Notes: generated by a model not told the origin, from the letters alone. 45,384 nucleotides of DNA from Alphaproteobacteria bacterium (GCA_009928665.1 SACF01000035.1:1-45384), one strand, 5' to 3'; shown: positions 15,994 through 26,754, numbered from the stretch's first letter. Translations and numbers: made by a program.

Positions 15994-16343
15994 AACAACG
16001 GTTCGATCTGTCGCTCCGGTCTCCGGACCGGGGAGGAAAGTCGGGACAACACAGAGCGCCATGCTTCCTAACCGGAAGGACCCGGGTATGACCGGGGACA
16101 GCAAGTGTCACAGAAAATGACCGCCGGAATAAAACCGGTAAGGGTGAAAACGCGGTGTAAGAGACCACGGTGGTTTCGGGTGACTGAAATCGCGGATAAA
16201 CCTCATGGGTTGAAAGACCAAGTATACCGGCAATCAAGGGTTGCTCGCCCGATGCCGGAGGGTAGGTCGCTTTAGTTTGCCGGTGACGGTAAACACAGAT
16301 AAATGACAGAATAAAACAGAATCCCGCTTACGGAACCGTTGTT
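15994..16343 (+). ncRNA. rnpB: RNase P RNA, bacterial class A
   Basis: The catalytic RNA that trims the 5' leader of tRNAs. Conserved blocks are present in order: GAGGAAAGTC (16033-16042), the CAACACAGAGCG region, CACAGAAAATGACCGCC, GGTAAGGGTGAAA with GGTGTAAGAG, GGGTAGGTCGCTTTAG and ACAGAATCCCGCTTA near the 3' end. The ends pair to form P1: AACAACGGTTC (15994-16004) with GAACCGTTGTT (16333-16343). The core helix P4 can be drawn as AAG(U)CGGGA at 16038-16046 with UCCCGCUU at 16322-16329, keeping the bulged U. A run of T after P1 (to 16346) may terminate transcription. It has its own promoter. Short open frames inside it are not genes. Confidence 0.95.
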
Positions 16344-16367
16344 TTTATCACTCTTGAATCCTGCATA

Positions 16368-17423
16368 ATGAAGATATTATCGATCATTGGTGCCCGGCCC
16401 CAATTTATCAAAGCCGCCACAGTTTCCCGGACGATAGGAAACCATAGCGAAATAAATGAAATAATTCTGCATACCGGACAGCATTATGATGAAAATATGT
16501 CGGAGGTGTTCTTCCGGGAACTGGATATCCCCCGGCCCGATTACAATTTGGGGGTCGGATCCGGTAGTCATGCGGAACAAACCGGTTCCATGTTAATAGG
16601 AATTGAGGAAATACTGCTTCTTGAAAAACCCGATCTGGTGCTGGTTTACGGTGATACGAATTCCACCATCGCCGGTGCCCTTGCAGCCGTAAAATTACAT
16701 ATCCGTGTTGCTCATGTTGAAGCCGGTCTCCGAAGTTTTAACCGTTTTATGCCGGAAGAGATCAACCGGATTGTAACCGACCGGATCAGCGACCTGCTCT
16801 TTGCCCCCACGCTTACAGCCATGAACAACCTTCAAAAGGAAGGATTGGCAGAGATCACCAAATTTTCCGGGGATGTGATGTACGACTCCGTCCTTTTTTA
16901 TATCGATCGGATAAAACGCAATCCTGAACAATATATCACCCCCGGGATACCTGATAAATATCACCTGGCCACTATTCACAGGGCAGAAAACACCGACAAT
17001 CCCCAAAATCTTAAAGATATATTCACAGCATTTGGTAATATCGAAAAAAACATTGTATTACCGCTGCATCCCCGTACCCGGAAAACGCTGCTGGTACCGG
17101 GGAATATTCCGGCCAATATGACCATAATCGATCCGGTTGGATATTTGCAAATGCTTTACCTTACCCTTCACGCCGACAAAGTCCTGACCGATTCGGGAGG
17201 ACTTCAGAAAGAGGCATATTTTCTGGGTAAACAATGCATCACACTCCGAACCGAAACCGAATGGGTCGAGACCATGCACGACAACTGGAACATCATCACG
17301 GGCAGCGACCCCGGAAAAATTGTCAGGGCAATTCTGGCTGATCCTCCTAAAGCCCCGGTTAATAAGGATTTCGGTGATGGAAATGCAGCAGGTGTCATAC
17401 TCGAAAGCTTGCTCCGTTTTTAA
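16368..17423 (+). CDS. wecB: UDP-N-acetylglucosamine 2-epimerase (non-hydrolysing)
   Basis: The enzyme interconverts UDP-GlcNAc and UDP-ManNAc, supplying ManNAc or its derivatives for surface polysaccharides. The 351-residue protein has the family motifs in order: IIGARPQFIKAA (residues 6-17), LHTGQHYDENMS, VYGDTNSTIAGALAA, VAHVEAGLRSF, MPEEINRIVTDRIS, ATIHRAENTDNP, and DSGGLQKEAYFLGK, which holds the UDP-binding and catalytic residues. The length is slightly below the usual 370 or so but no block is missing. It lies 24 bases after rnpB and before gyrB, away from a polysaccharide cluster, though the YfhO/GT4 pair is 2 kb upstream. Confidence 0.95.
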   Translation: MKILSIIGARPQFIKAATVSRTIGNHSEINEIILHTGQHYDENMSEVFFRELDIPRPDYNLGVGSGSHAEQTGSMLIGIEEILLLEKPDLVLVYGDTNSTIAGALAAVKLHIRVAHVEAGLRSFNRFMPEEINRIVTDRISDLLFAPTLTAMNNLQKEGLAEITKFSGDVMYDSVLFYIDRIKRNPEQYITPGIPDKYHLATIHRAENTDNPQNLKDIFTAFGNIEKNIVLPLHPRTRKTLLVPGNIPANMTIIDPVGYLQMLYLTLHADKVLTDSGGLQKEAYFLGKQCITLRTETEWVETMHDNWNIITGSDPGKIVRAILADPPKAPVNKDFGDGNAAGVILESLLRF

Positions 17424-17474
17424 CCGTGGAATGTTAATAAAATCCTTGGTTTCCCGGCATATTTATCACCCTGA

Positions 17475-19490
<2,016 letters not shown>

Positions 19491-19513
19491 TCCGGCAGGC
19501 TAAACATAACCCG

Positions 19514-20869
19514 ATGAACCGCAAAAAGTACATTTACATCATTGCCTCAGTGGCAATCCTGATCATCATCGCCTGGGTTCTACTCTCGAAAAACGACAAA
19601 AATCAACAGGTTGTTGCTAAAGTCAAAAAAGGGAATTTTCCGATCGAAGTGACCACTACCGGTGAATTGGTTGCCAAAAGTTCGGAAAAAATATATGGTC
19701 CGCAGGGACTCCGGCAGATCCAGATCTGGCAGGTCAAAATTCAGGATATCATACCCGATGGTACTGTTGTCGATTCAGGTCAGTATGTCGCCTCCCTCGA
19801 CCGTACCGAAATTTCGAATAAAATCAAGGATGAAGAGACCAACCTTGAAAAACTCGAATCCCAACTTACCAAAACCAGGCTCGACACTTCCCTGGAACTC
19901 CGTTCCGCACGCGACGAACTGATCAACCTCAAATATGCCCTGGAAGAAAGAAAAATAACACTCGATCAATCAAAATATGAGCCCCCCGCTACCATCCGTC
20001 AGGTTCAGATTGACCTTGAAAAATCGCAGCGGGCTTTTGAACAGGCTGAGAAAAACTACAAACTCCGGTATCAGAAAGCCGTCGCGAACATGCAGGAAGT
20101 CTCCGCGTCTTATAACCAGGCCCAGCGAAAACTGCAACAAATGACCGACGTCCTCAAAGAATTCAATGTTCTGGCCCCGAAAGCCGGGATGGTGATCTAT
20201 AAACGGAACTGGGACGGAAATAAAATGGGAGTCGGAGCTACCGTTAATGCGTGGGATAACGTCGTTGCCGAACTGCCCGACCTCTCTGAAATGATTTCAA
20301 AAACGTATATCAACGAAATTGATATCAGCAAAGTCAAAGTAGGTCAGGCAGTACAGGTTGGAATCGATGCATTTCCCGAAAAAAAATTCACCGGAAAGGT
20401 GATTGAAGTGGCTAATATCGGTGAACAGCTTCAAAACTCCAATGCAAAGGTCTATGAGGTAAGAATCCTGGTCAACGAATTTGATTCCATTCTTCGCCCC
20501 GCCATGACCACCAAAAATAAAATTCTCACAAGCGTGGTCGACAGTGTGTTTTTCATCCCCATTGAAGCTATTTTTAATGCCGATTCCGTCGCGTTTGTAT
20601 ACCGCAAAGATGGCTCATCGGCAGTAAAACAAGAGGTAATCGTAGGTCAGTCCAACGACAATGAGATCATTATTCGTGCAGGGCTGACAACCGACGATGA
20701 AGTGTTGCTGGTTCCCCCCGAAAAAGCCGACAAACTGAAACTTGAAAAACTCCCGGCCGACATCATTTCAAAATTCCGGGAAAAACCCTCCAAACCCAAA
20801 ACCGAGAAAACTGCCAACGGACCTTCCGGGACCCAGACCCCGGGAACACCCGTTATTATAAAAAAATAA
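19514..20869 (+). CDS. MacA/HlyD-like periplasmic adaptor of an ABC efflux system
   Basis: A 451-residue membrane fusion protein with an uncleaved N-terminal helix (about residues 5-24), a first lipoyl half, a long alpha-helical hairpin rich in Glu, Lys and Gln (about 100-225), the second lipoyl half (FNVLAPKAGMVIYKRNWDG), and beta-barrel and membrane-proximal domains. It ends in a Pro/Lys/Thr-rich tail. Adaptors of this kind bridge an inner-membrane ABC transporter to a TolC-type channel. The next two genes supply the permease (25-base gap) and the outer-membrane channel (21-base gap), so this is one operon. The start at ATG 19514 gives the normal short basic N-terminus. Confidence 0.9.
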   Translation: MNRKKYIYIIASVAILIIIAWVLLSKNDKNQQVVAKVKKGNFPIEVTTTGELVAKSSEKIYGPQGLRQIQIWQVKIQDIIPDGTVVDSGQYVASLDRTEISNKIKDEETNLEKLESQLTKTRLDTSLELRSARDELINLKYALEERKITLDQSKYEPPATIRQVQIDLEKSQRAFEQAEKNYKLRYQKAVANMQEVSASYNQAQRKLQQMTDVLKEFNVLAPKAGMVIYKRNWDGNKMGVGATVNAWDNVVAELPDLSEMISKTYINEIDISKVKVGQAVQVGIDAFPEKKFTGKVIEVANIGEQLQNSNAKVYEVRILVNEFDSILRPAMTTKNKILTSVVDSVFFIPIEAIFNADSVAFVYRKDGSSAVKQEVIVGQSNDNEIIIRAGLTTDDEVLLVPPEKADKLKLEKLPADIISKFREKPSKPKTEKTANGPSGTQTPGTPVIIKK

Positions 20870-20894
20870 CAGCTTCTTTCCCCGACCGCAGTTC

Positions 20895-22298
20895 ATGAAG
20901 TCCCAGGCTAATTTCAATCGCATGTTTGAAAGATATAAATACCTCTTCAATATCGCTCTTGAAGCGGTTTTTCTAAATAAATTCAGATCTGTCCTTACCG
21001 CCCTCGGGATCATCTTTGGCGTGGCCGCAGTCATTACCATGATGGCGATTGGCAATGGCGCTAAAAAAGAGATACTCGACCAAATGAAACTGGTTGGGGT
21101 AAACAACATTATCATAACTCCGAAACCTGAAAAAGGTAAGAATAAAAATACCGGTTCAACAAGCGAATCAGCCGAGTCAACCGATCAGGGAACGGAAAAG
21201 AACAAGGATAAATTTTCACCGGGTCTGACGCTTAAAGATGCCGAAAGCATCGGGTCGATCATCCCCACCGTCTCAAAAGTCAGCCCCGAAGTTATTTTCG
21301 AAACCGATATCGTTAAGGACGGAGTGAAAACGACTGCCAAGTTCACAGGGGTTACTCCCGACTTCTTTACGGTTTTCGGATTGGAACTGGATGCAGGCGA
21401 GATGTTCAATTCCGAACAATTAAAAGATGGGAAAGCGGTCTGTATCATCGGACCGGTCATAAAATCCAAATTCTTTCCGGTTGAAGATGCAATCGGTAAA
21501 GATATAAAATGCGGCCCTGTCTGGCTCCGGATCATCGGAGTCCTGAAAAAAAGAGAGATCAGTCAATCGAGCATCGATAACCTGGGAATCTCCGATTATA
21601 ACAACTCACTTTATACTCCAATCCAGACAATTCTCCGACGTTTCAGAGACCGGTCGATGATCACATCCAGTTCGCTTCACGGCGGTACGGTTTACTCCGA
21701 TGGTTGGAGTACTATGTACATGGACCAGAGTTCCGGAGAAACCGGTAAAAACCAGATCGATAAAATTGTGGTTCAGGTCAAAGAAAGCAGCCAGATCGCT
21801 CCAACAACCGAGATCCTGAAAAAGATGATGGTCCGGCGGCACGCAGGTGTTGAAGATGTCGAAATTAAAGTTCCCGAACTGCTTCTCAAACAGGAACAAC
21901 GCACCAAGGATATTTTTAACATTGTTCTTGGCGCCATTGCAAGCATATCATTGCTCGTTGGGGGTATCGGGATCATGAACATTATGCTCGCTTCAGTCAT
22001 GGAACGTATCAAGGAGATCGGAATCCGCCAAGCCATCGGCGCAACCAAACGCGACATTGTACTTCAGTTCCTGATGGAAGCCACACTGCTCAGCATCAGC
22101 GGAGGCCTTGTCGGGATCATCCTCGGGATTGCCCTCTCTAAAATCATCATGGAACTGACCGGAATCCTGACCATTGTTTCGATGGTTTCGATCCTGATCT
22201 CCTTCGGTGTCTCCGCCTCTGTCGGGATCATCTTTGGATATATGCCTTCGAAACGGGCTGCAAAACAGGATCCTGTCGAATCCCTGCGATATGAATAG
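20895..22298 (+). CDS. MacB-type ABC transporter permease (no ATPase domain)
   Basis: A 467-residue permease with one N-terminal helix (FRSVLTALGIIFGVAAVITM), a large periplasmic domain, and three C-terminal helices ending in FtsX/MacB-type sequence: MERIKEIGIRQAIGATKRDI, then PSKRAAKQDPVESLRYE. MacB-like mechanotransmission permeases work with a MacA-like adaptor and TolC to expel peptides, siderophores or macrolides from the periplasm. Full MacB carries an N-terminal ATPase; this protein starts directly at the membrane part and no ATPase gene is adjacent. Residues about 77-109 are a Ser/Lys/Glu-rich low-complexity insertion in the periplasmic domain. Middle gene of the efflux operon. Confidence 0.9.
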   Translation: MKSQANFNRMFERYKYLFNIALEAVFLNKFRSVLTALGIIFGVAAVITMMAIGNGAKKEILDQMKLVGVNNIIITPKPEKGKNKNTGSTSESAESTDQGTEKNKDKFSPGLTLKDAESIGSIIPTVSKVSPEVIFETDIVKDGVKTTAKFTGVTPDFFTVFGLELDAGEMFNSEQLKDGKAVCIIGPVIKSKFFPVEDAIGKDIKCGPVWLRIIGVLKKREISQSSIDNLGISDYNNSLYTPIQTILRRFRDRSMITSSSLHGGTVYSDGWSTMYMDQSSGETGKNQIDKIVVQVKESSQIAPTTEILKKMMVRRHAGVEDVEIKVPELLLKQEQRTKDIFNIVLGAIASISLLVGGIGIMNIMLASVMERIKEIGIRQAIGATKRDIVLQFLMEATLLSISGGLVGIILGIALSKIIMELTGILTIVSMVSILISFGVSASVGIIFGYMPSKRAAKQDPVESLRYE

Positions 22299-22319
22299 TG
22301 TACCGTCATTATTTCCGCT

Positions 22320-23801
22320 ATGAAACCGAAAAACATCTCAATCCTGCTGATCCTGCTGCTCCTGGTTTATTCCGGGTTCTCACAGAAAACGACTCGACAA
22401 CTGACACTTGAAGAGGCTCTTTCCATTGCAAAAACACAATCGCCCGATGCTCTGAATGCACGTCAGACCTTTCGTTCCAGCTATTGGGAATACCGTTCCT
22501 ATACAGCATCCAACCTGCCATACCTGACTTTTACTGCAACCTTGCCCAATATCAACCAGACCATTTCGTCACAAAGCATCGACGGCGTACAGTCGTATGC
22601 CAGCTATAAATATATTTCGGCTCAGGGAAACCTGGCCCTTTCCCAGAAAATCGGAATAACCGGAGGGACCGTCTCCATTAACTCGTATCTTGGCGCCCAA
22701 TTCAATGCAGATAAATCGAAAAACCAGGCTCCATATCTCAGTTACCCGGTCAACATTGAACTTTCACAACCCATTTTCACCTATAATTCCTTTCGCTGGG
22801 ACCGGAAAATCCAACCCCTGAAATATTCAATGGCAAAAAGGAAATACCTTGAAGATATTGAACAAATCGCCGTAAACGCAACGAATTACTTCTTTACCCT
22901 GTTACAGTCACAAATTGAAAAAAAGATTTCCCAGACCAACCTTTCCAATTACGATACCCTCTACCGGATTGCACAAGGGAGGTACCAGTTGGGAAAAATT
23001 GCCGAGAATGACCTTCTGCAATTGGAATTAAGTTTTCTCAAAGCGCAGGCCCAGGTTCAGAATGCTGACCTGGCGCTTGAAAATGCACAGTTTCGCTTTA
23101 AATCATTTCTTCGCCTCCAGGACAGTATGCAGATCATACTGATCCCGCCTAACAATATTGATTTTTTTCTGATCAATCCCGGGAACGCAGTCGAACTGGC
23201 CAACCAGAATTCATCCTCCTCCCTTGATTTCAAAAGAAGACTGCTGGAAGCCGCCAGCGGCGTGAATTACGCCAAGACAAACGGAAGGTTTGACGCTACA
23301 ATCCATGCGCTGATCGGACTCCAACAATCGGGAGCGACCATCCCCGATGCATACCTCAATCCGGCTGATCAACGACAGGTTTCGGTAGGACTGACCATCC
23401 CGATCGTGGATTGGGGAGTCGCACGCGGAAAAATAAAAATGGCTCAGTCGCAGGAAGAGATCGTAAAAAATTCAGTTGAACAGGAAATTATTGATTTTCA
23501 ACGAAATGTATATCTAAAGGCCGTTCAGTTTAACATGCAACAGACCCAGATCATGATTGCCGCGAAATCGGATACCGTCGCCCGAAAAAGCTATGAAGTG
23601 ATCAAAGGCCGATACCTGATCGGGAAGATCAACAGCATCCTCGACCTGAATAACGCCCAGATCGAGACCGACAATTCCGAAAAAAACTATTATACAGCCC
23701 TGCAGACCTACTGGAGAAACTATTTCGAAATCCGAAAACTCACATTGTTCGATTTCAGGAAAAATGAGAATCTTGAACTGGACCTCAGGATCATTAAATG
23801 A
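22320..23801 (+). CDS. TolC-family outer-membrane efflux channel
   Basis: A 493-residue outer-membrane protein with a signal peptide (cleavage likely after SGFS or nearby, about residue 21) and the duplicated OEP repeat: long heptad-like helices (for example residues about 175-275 and 385-480) broken by beta-strand segments. Typical phrases are RQLTLEEALSIA at the N-terminus and QVSVGLTIPIVDWG before the second helical half. It should trimerise into the channel that completes the adaptor and permease encoded just upstream. Length is normal. The closing ELDLRIIK gives no lipid anchor. Confidence 0.9.
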   Translation: MKPKNISILLILLLLVYSGFSQKTTRQLTLEEALSIAKTQSPDALNARQTFRSSYWEYRSYTASNLPYLTFTATLPNINQTISSQSIDGVQSYASYKYISAQGNLALSQKIGITGGTVSINSYLGAQFNADKSKNQAPYLSYPVNIELSQPIFTYNSFRWDRKIQPLKYSMAKRKYLEDIEQIAVNATNYFFTLLQSQIEKKISQTNLSNYDTLYRIAQGRYQLGKIAENDLLQLELSFLKAQAQVQNADLALENAQFRFKSFLRLQDSMQIILIPPNNIDFFLINPGNAVELANQNSSSSLDFKRRLLEAASGVNYAKTNGRFDATIHALIGLQQSGATIPDAYLNPADQRQVSVGLTIPIVDWGVARGKIKMAQSQEEIVKNSVEQEIIDFQRNVYLKAVQFNMQQTQIMIAAKSDTVARKSYEVIKGRYLIGKINSILDLNNAQIETDNSEKNYYTALQTYWRNYFEIRKLTLFDFRKNENLELDLRIIK

Positions 23802-23846
23802 TCGTTAATTTTCATTCTCTTATTAAAATTTATTCTAAATAATATT

Positions 23847-23854
23847 TATCTTTG
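23847..23854 (+). promoter_or_regulatory. Putative -7 element of the peroxiredoxin gene
   Basis: TATCTTTG matches TAnnTTTG, 28 bases before the ATG at 23883, in a strongly AT-rich stretch. Confidence 0.6.
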
Positions 23855-23882
23855 CAACAAGCAAACTTAAAATTATTGAATT

Positions 23883-24515
23883 ATGGCAGTATTAGTAGGA
23901 AAAAAGGCTCCGGCGTTTGAAGCCGAAGCAGTAATCAATGGCAATGAATTTGTCGACAAATTCTCGCTTTCACAGTACATCGGAAAAAAACATGTGATCT
24001 TCTTTTTCTATCCCCTCGATTTTACTTTTGTTTGTCCCACTGAAATTATTGCATTTCAGGATAAGATGGAGGAGTTTGAAAAAAGAAACGTGGCGGTCGT
24101 TGGGTGTTCTATCGATTCCAAGTTTTCCCACTGGGCGTGGTTGAATACCGAACGTAATCACGGTGGTATTAAAGGAGTAAAATATCCTATTGTCTCTGAT
24201 CTTTCAAAAACGATCTCGGCCAATTATGATGTCCTTGCAGGAGAATACATGTACACCGAGGACGGCATCATGGAATTTGAAGGCGGACCGGTTGCTTTGC
24301 GCGGGCTTTTCCTGATCGACAAACAAGGAATTGTCCGTCATCAGGTCGTGAATGATCTATCATTGGGCAGAAGCATTGATGAAGCAATCAGGATGGTCGA
24401 TGCGTTGCAGTTCTTTGAAGAGAACGGTGAAGTTTGTCCCGCCAACTGGCATAAAGGCCAGGAAGGAATGAAAGCGACAGCAGAAGGTGTTGCCGATTAT
24501 CTGGGCCGGCACTAG
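23883..24515 (+). CDS. Typical 2-Cys peroxiredoxin (AhpC/Prx1 type)
   Basis: A 210-residue cytoplasmic thiol peroxidase that reduces hydrogen peroxide and organic peroxides. The peroxidatic cysteine is Cys51 in DFTFVCPTE, with the supporting Pro and Thr in YPLDFTF, and the resolving cysteine is Cys185 in GEVCPANW near the C-terminus. A third cysteine (Cys75) is present. The GG-containing loop and a C-terminal extension resemble the overoxidation-sensitive Prx1 class, though the C-terminal YF motif is not seen; the protein ends YLGRH. No reductase (AhpF) gene is adjacent, so a thioredoxin system is the likely partner. It has its own promoter and terminator. Confidence 0.95.
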   Translation: MAVLVGKKAPAFEAEAVINGNEFVDKFSLSQYIGKKHVIFFFYPLDFTFVCPTEIIAFQDKMEEFEKRNVAVVGCSIDSKFSHWAWLNTERNHGGIKGVKYPIVSDLSKTISANYDVLAGEYMYTEDGIMEFEGGPVALRGLFLIDKQGIVRHQVVNDLSLGRSIDEAIRMVDALQFFEENGEVCPANWHKGQEGMKATAEGVADYLGRH

Positions 24516-24530
24516 ATTGAAGATCGGATG

Positions 24531-24565
24531 AAAAGCCTTCAGGAACTGATCCTGAGGGCTTTTTT
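24531..24565 (+). terminator. Terminator between peroxiredoxin and mazG
   Basis: A 13-bp stem with one G-U pair (24532-24544 with 24550-24562) and a 5-base loop ends in T-rich sequence. It overlaps the mazG stop codon, and on the minus strand it is followed by TTTTC, so it may serve both convergent genes. Confidence 0.75.
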
Positions 24566-25337
24566 ATTCCTTCTTCTTGGCCTCATTCCAGTATCGTTCC
24601 AATTCATCAAGCGATAACGTATGCATGGGAACCCCGATCGCGGCGGCCTTTTCTTCAATAAACCTGAATCTTTTGATAAACCTTCGGTTTGTCCGCTCCA
24701 ACGCATCCTCGGGATTTACCTCGATAAAACGTGCATAGTTTATAATGGCAAAAAGCAGATCGCCCACTTCGTGTTCCCGGCTCTTATGGTCTGAACCCGT
24801 CACGACTGCTTCCTTCAATTCGTGCAACTCTTCCTGAACCTTATCCCATACCTGTTCAGTATGCTCCCAGTCGAATCCCACACCGCTTGCCTTCTCCTGA
24901 ATACGATAGGCCTTCACCATTGCTGGAAGCCCTTTGGGAACACCCGAAAGCACTGATTTATTACCCTTTTCCAGCAATTTGATCTTTTCCCAGTTATCTT
25001 TTACCTCCTTGGCATCCTTTACGACCACATCGCCAAAAATATGCGGATGCCGGTTTATGAGTTTTGAAATGATGTTTTCCAAAACATCTTTAATATCGAA
25101 GGAGCCGGATTCAGAGGCGATTTTCGAATAAAATACCAGGTGCAGCATCAAGTCACCCAACTCTTTTTTAATAGAATCCATGTCACGCTGCAGGATCGAT
25201 TCAGAGAGTTCATAGGTTTCTTCAATGGTCAGATAACGCAATGATTCAAGCGTCTGCTTTTTATCCCACGGGCATTTCAACCTTAGTTCATCCATGATTT
25301 CAAGCAACTTCCGAAATGCAGCAATCTTCTCTTCCAT
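24564..25337 (-). CDS. mazG: Nucleoside triphosphate pyrophosphohydrolase MazG
   Basis: MazG splits (d)NTPs to NMP and pyrophosphate and is thought to clear abnormal nucleotides and moderate stress responses. The 257-residue protein has two MazG-fold domains like the E. coli enzyme. The first shows LKCPWDKKQTLESLRY, then the metal-binding pattern EETYELSESI with KKELGDLMLHLVF; the second shows HELKEAV, then HEVGDLLFAIINYAR. The closing LDELERYWNEAKKKE is typical. A -7 box lies at 25359-25352, 15 bases before the ATG. It converges on the peroxiredoxin gene through a shared hairpin. Confidence 0.95.
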   Translation of the reverse strand: MEEKIAAFRKLLEIMDELRLKCPWDKKQTLESLRYLTIEETYELSESILQRDMDSIKKELGDLMLHLVFYSKIASESGSFDIKDVLENIISKLINRHPHIFGDVVVKDAKEVKDNWEKIKLLEKGNKSVLSGVPKGLPAMVKAYRIQEKASGVGFDWEHTEQVWDKVQEELHELKEAVVTGSDHKSREHEVGDLLFAIINYARFIEVNPEDALERTNRRFIKRFRFIEEKAAAIGVPMHTLSLDELERYWNEAKKKE

Positions 25338-25351
25338 GTTTCAATTTTCAG

Positions 25352-25359
25352 CAAAAGTA
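25352..25359 (-). promoter_or_regulatory. Putative -7 element of mazG
   Basis: The minus strand reads TACTTTTG, matching TAnnTTTG, 15 bases upstream of the mazG start codon. The rest of the 238-base gap up to 25575 holds the pagL-like promoter and one short open frame of doubtful meaning. Confidence 0.5.
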
Positions 25360-25548
25360 ATCATTTCATCCCTCCAATTTATAAATTAACACTCACAGGA
25401 ACCCACTTGGATAACCCCGATCAGCAATAACAACAGTAATCCTGGTACCTGCCATGCCGCTCCATTTTTATGAGAAAAACCGTGCAGGTCCCCGGGAATT
25501 TAACCTTGAGGCATTGCGGAAACTGATGGATGGCTTTACATTTCATGG

Positions 25549-25556
25549 TAAATTTG
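25549..25556 (+). promoter_or_regulatory. Putative -7 element of the PagL-like gene
   Basis: TAAATTTG matches TAnnTTTG. It overlaps the last in-frame stop (TAA at 25549) before the gene and would start transcription near 25562, just ahead of the TTG at 25576. Confidence 0.55.
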
Positions 25557-25575
25557 CGGGACAATCGACCGACTT

Positions 25576-26754
25576 TTGACTATCCGGAAAAAAAATATTG
25601 TAAAATCGTGTATTCTTACAGGACTGACTGTTCTTCTGACCTTGAACGGAACTTTGCTGCATGCACAGTTTGAACATAGACTTTTTTCCTCAAACCTCGT
25701 TTTTGAAGGAAAAATCTATTATGGATTCCTTTACGCCCAACATCTTGAGCTGGAATATTATAATGCACACTTCCCATCCTTTGAAATCAGTATTCAACAG
25801 ATGACGTTCGGGAAACACCCGTGGGAAAGGGCTTACAACTATCCCCTCATTGGATTATCACTCCTTTATTCGACCTTGGGGAACAATCCATCACTGGGAC
25901 AGGGTTTTGCCGTGATGCCTCATATCAACTTTCCCCTGTTCAAAAAAAAAGATTTCACCCTGGGATTTCGATTTGCATTGGGTTTGGGATACATTACCAG
26001 GTCATTCGACCGACTGACCAATTATAAGAATCTGGCCGTTGGCTCTAATTTCAATGCCGCCGTAAACCTTATGCTGGAAGCCAGGTACAGGCTTAATTAC
26101 TATCTAACCCTTACAGGCGGGATCGGTTTACAGCATTTTTCAAACGGTGCACTTAAACTTCCCAACTATGGAGTGAATGCCATTCAGATAAATGTCGGAC
26201 TGGCGTACAGACCATTCAGGGAAAACAAGGAAATTGATGATCGGTTTTATGCCCCAACCGGACCTTATGAGGCAATAATCAGAAGAACCATTGAATTTAA
26301 TATTGGAGGATTCCTGGGATATAAAAACATGGAAGCCGTGTTCGGCCAGAATTTCCTCGTATATCACCTTTTCGAAAACACTTTTATACCCTGGGGAAGA
26401 AAAAGTAAGATAGGATTGGGCCTGGATCTTTCCTACGATCCCTCGCACATCAAAATTCTTGAAATGAGCGATAACCCAGTCGATAATAAATTTAAGATCC
26501 TTCGCCCGGGTGTAAATGCAGCATACCAATTGGCCATTTCAAAGATCGCATGCATTGTCAACCTGGGTGTTTACCTTGGCGGAAAAGAAAAAAGCAACGG
26601 TCCCCTGTATGAAAAGCTGTCGCTCCAGTATAATTTCTCGAAAAACTTTTTTGCCTCCGTGATGCTTAAAGTTCATTGGGGCCGGGCTGATTACATTGGT
26701 TGGGGACTGGGATATAAATTCATAACCAAATATGGAAAAAAGACCATCCATTAA
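25576..26754 (+). CDS. PagL-like acyloxyacyl hydrolase / lipid A deacylase
   Basis: A 392-residue outer-membrane beta-barrel. A signal peptide (cut near residue 30, LLHA-QFEH) is followed by alternating aromatic/polar strands. The motif GLQHFSNGALKLPNYG matches the active site of PagL-type lipid A deacylases, with His187 and Ser189 as the catalytic pair; such enzymes remove an ester-linked acyl chain from lipid A. The protein is more than twice the length of Pseudomonas PagL, and the Glu expected about 12 residues after Ser is Asn201 here. The start must be TTG at 25576: no ATG lies between the stop at 25549 and the signal peptide, and the promoter box sits just upstream. Its end overlaps the next gene by 23 bases. 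Confidence 0.82.
   Translation: MTIRKKNIVKSCILTGLTVLLTLNGTLLHAQFEHRLFSSNLVFEGKIYYGFLYAQHLELEYYNAHFPSFEISIQQMTFGKHPWERAYNYPLIGLSLLYSTLGNNPSLGQGFAVMPHINFPLFKKKDFTLGFRFALGLGYITRSFDRLTNYKNLAVGSNFNAAVNLMLEARYRLNYYLTLTGGIGLQHFSNGALKLPNYGVNAIQINVGLAYRPFRENKEIDDRFYAPTGPYEAIIRRTIEFNIGGFLGYKNMEAVFGQNFLVYHLFENTFIPWGRKSKIGLGLDLSYDPSHIKILEMSDNPVDNKFKILRPGVNAAYQLAISKIACIVNLGVYLGGKEKSNGPLYEKLSLQYNFSKNFFASVMLKVHWGRADYIGWGLGYKFITKYGKKTIH

Noticed and set aside
15857..16237. Open frames on both strands across the MATE start and rnpB
   Set aside because: They lie within the RNase P RNA and its divergent promoters, and the translations have no recognisable features.
25942..25950. Run of nine A in the PagL-like gene as a phase-variation switch
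   Set aside because: A8-A9 runs also occur in housekeeping genes here (trmH near 3053, rsmG near 4216), so it is probably just Lys codon usage.
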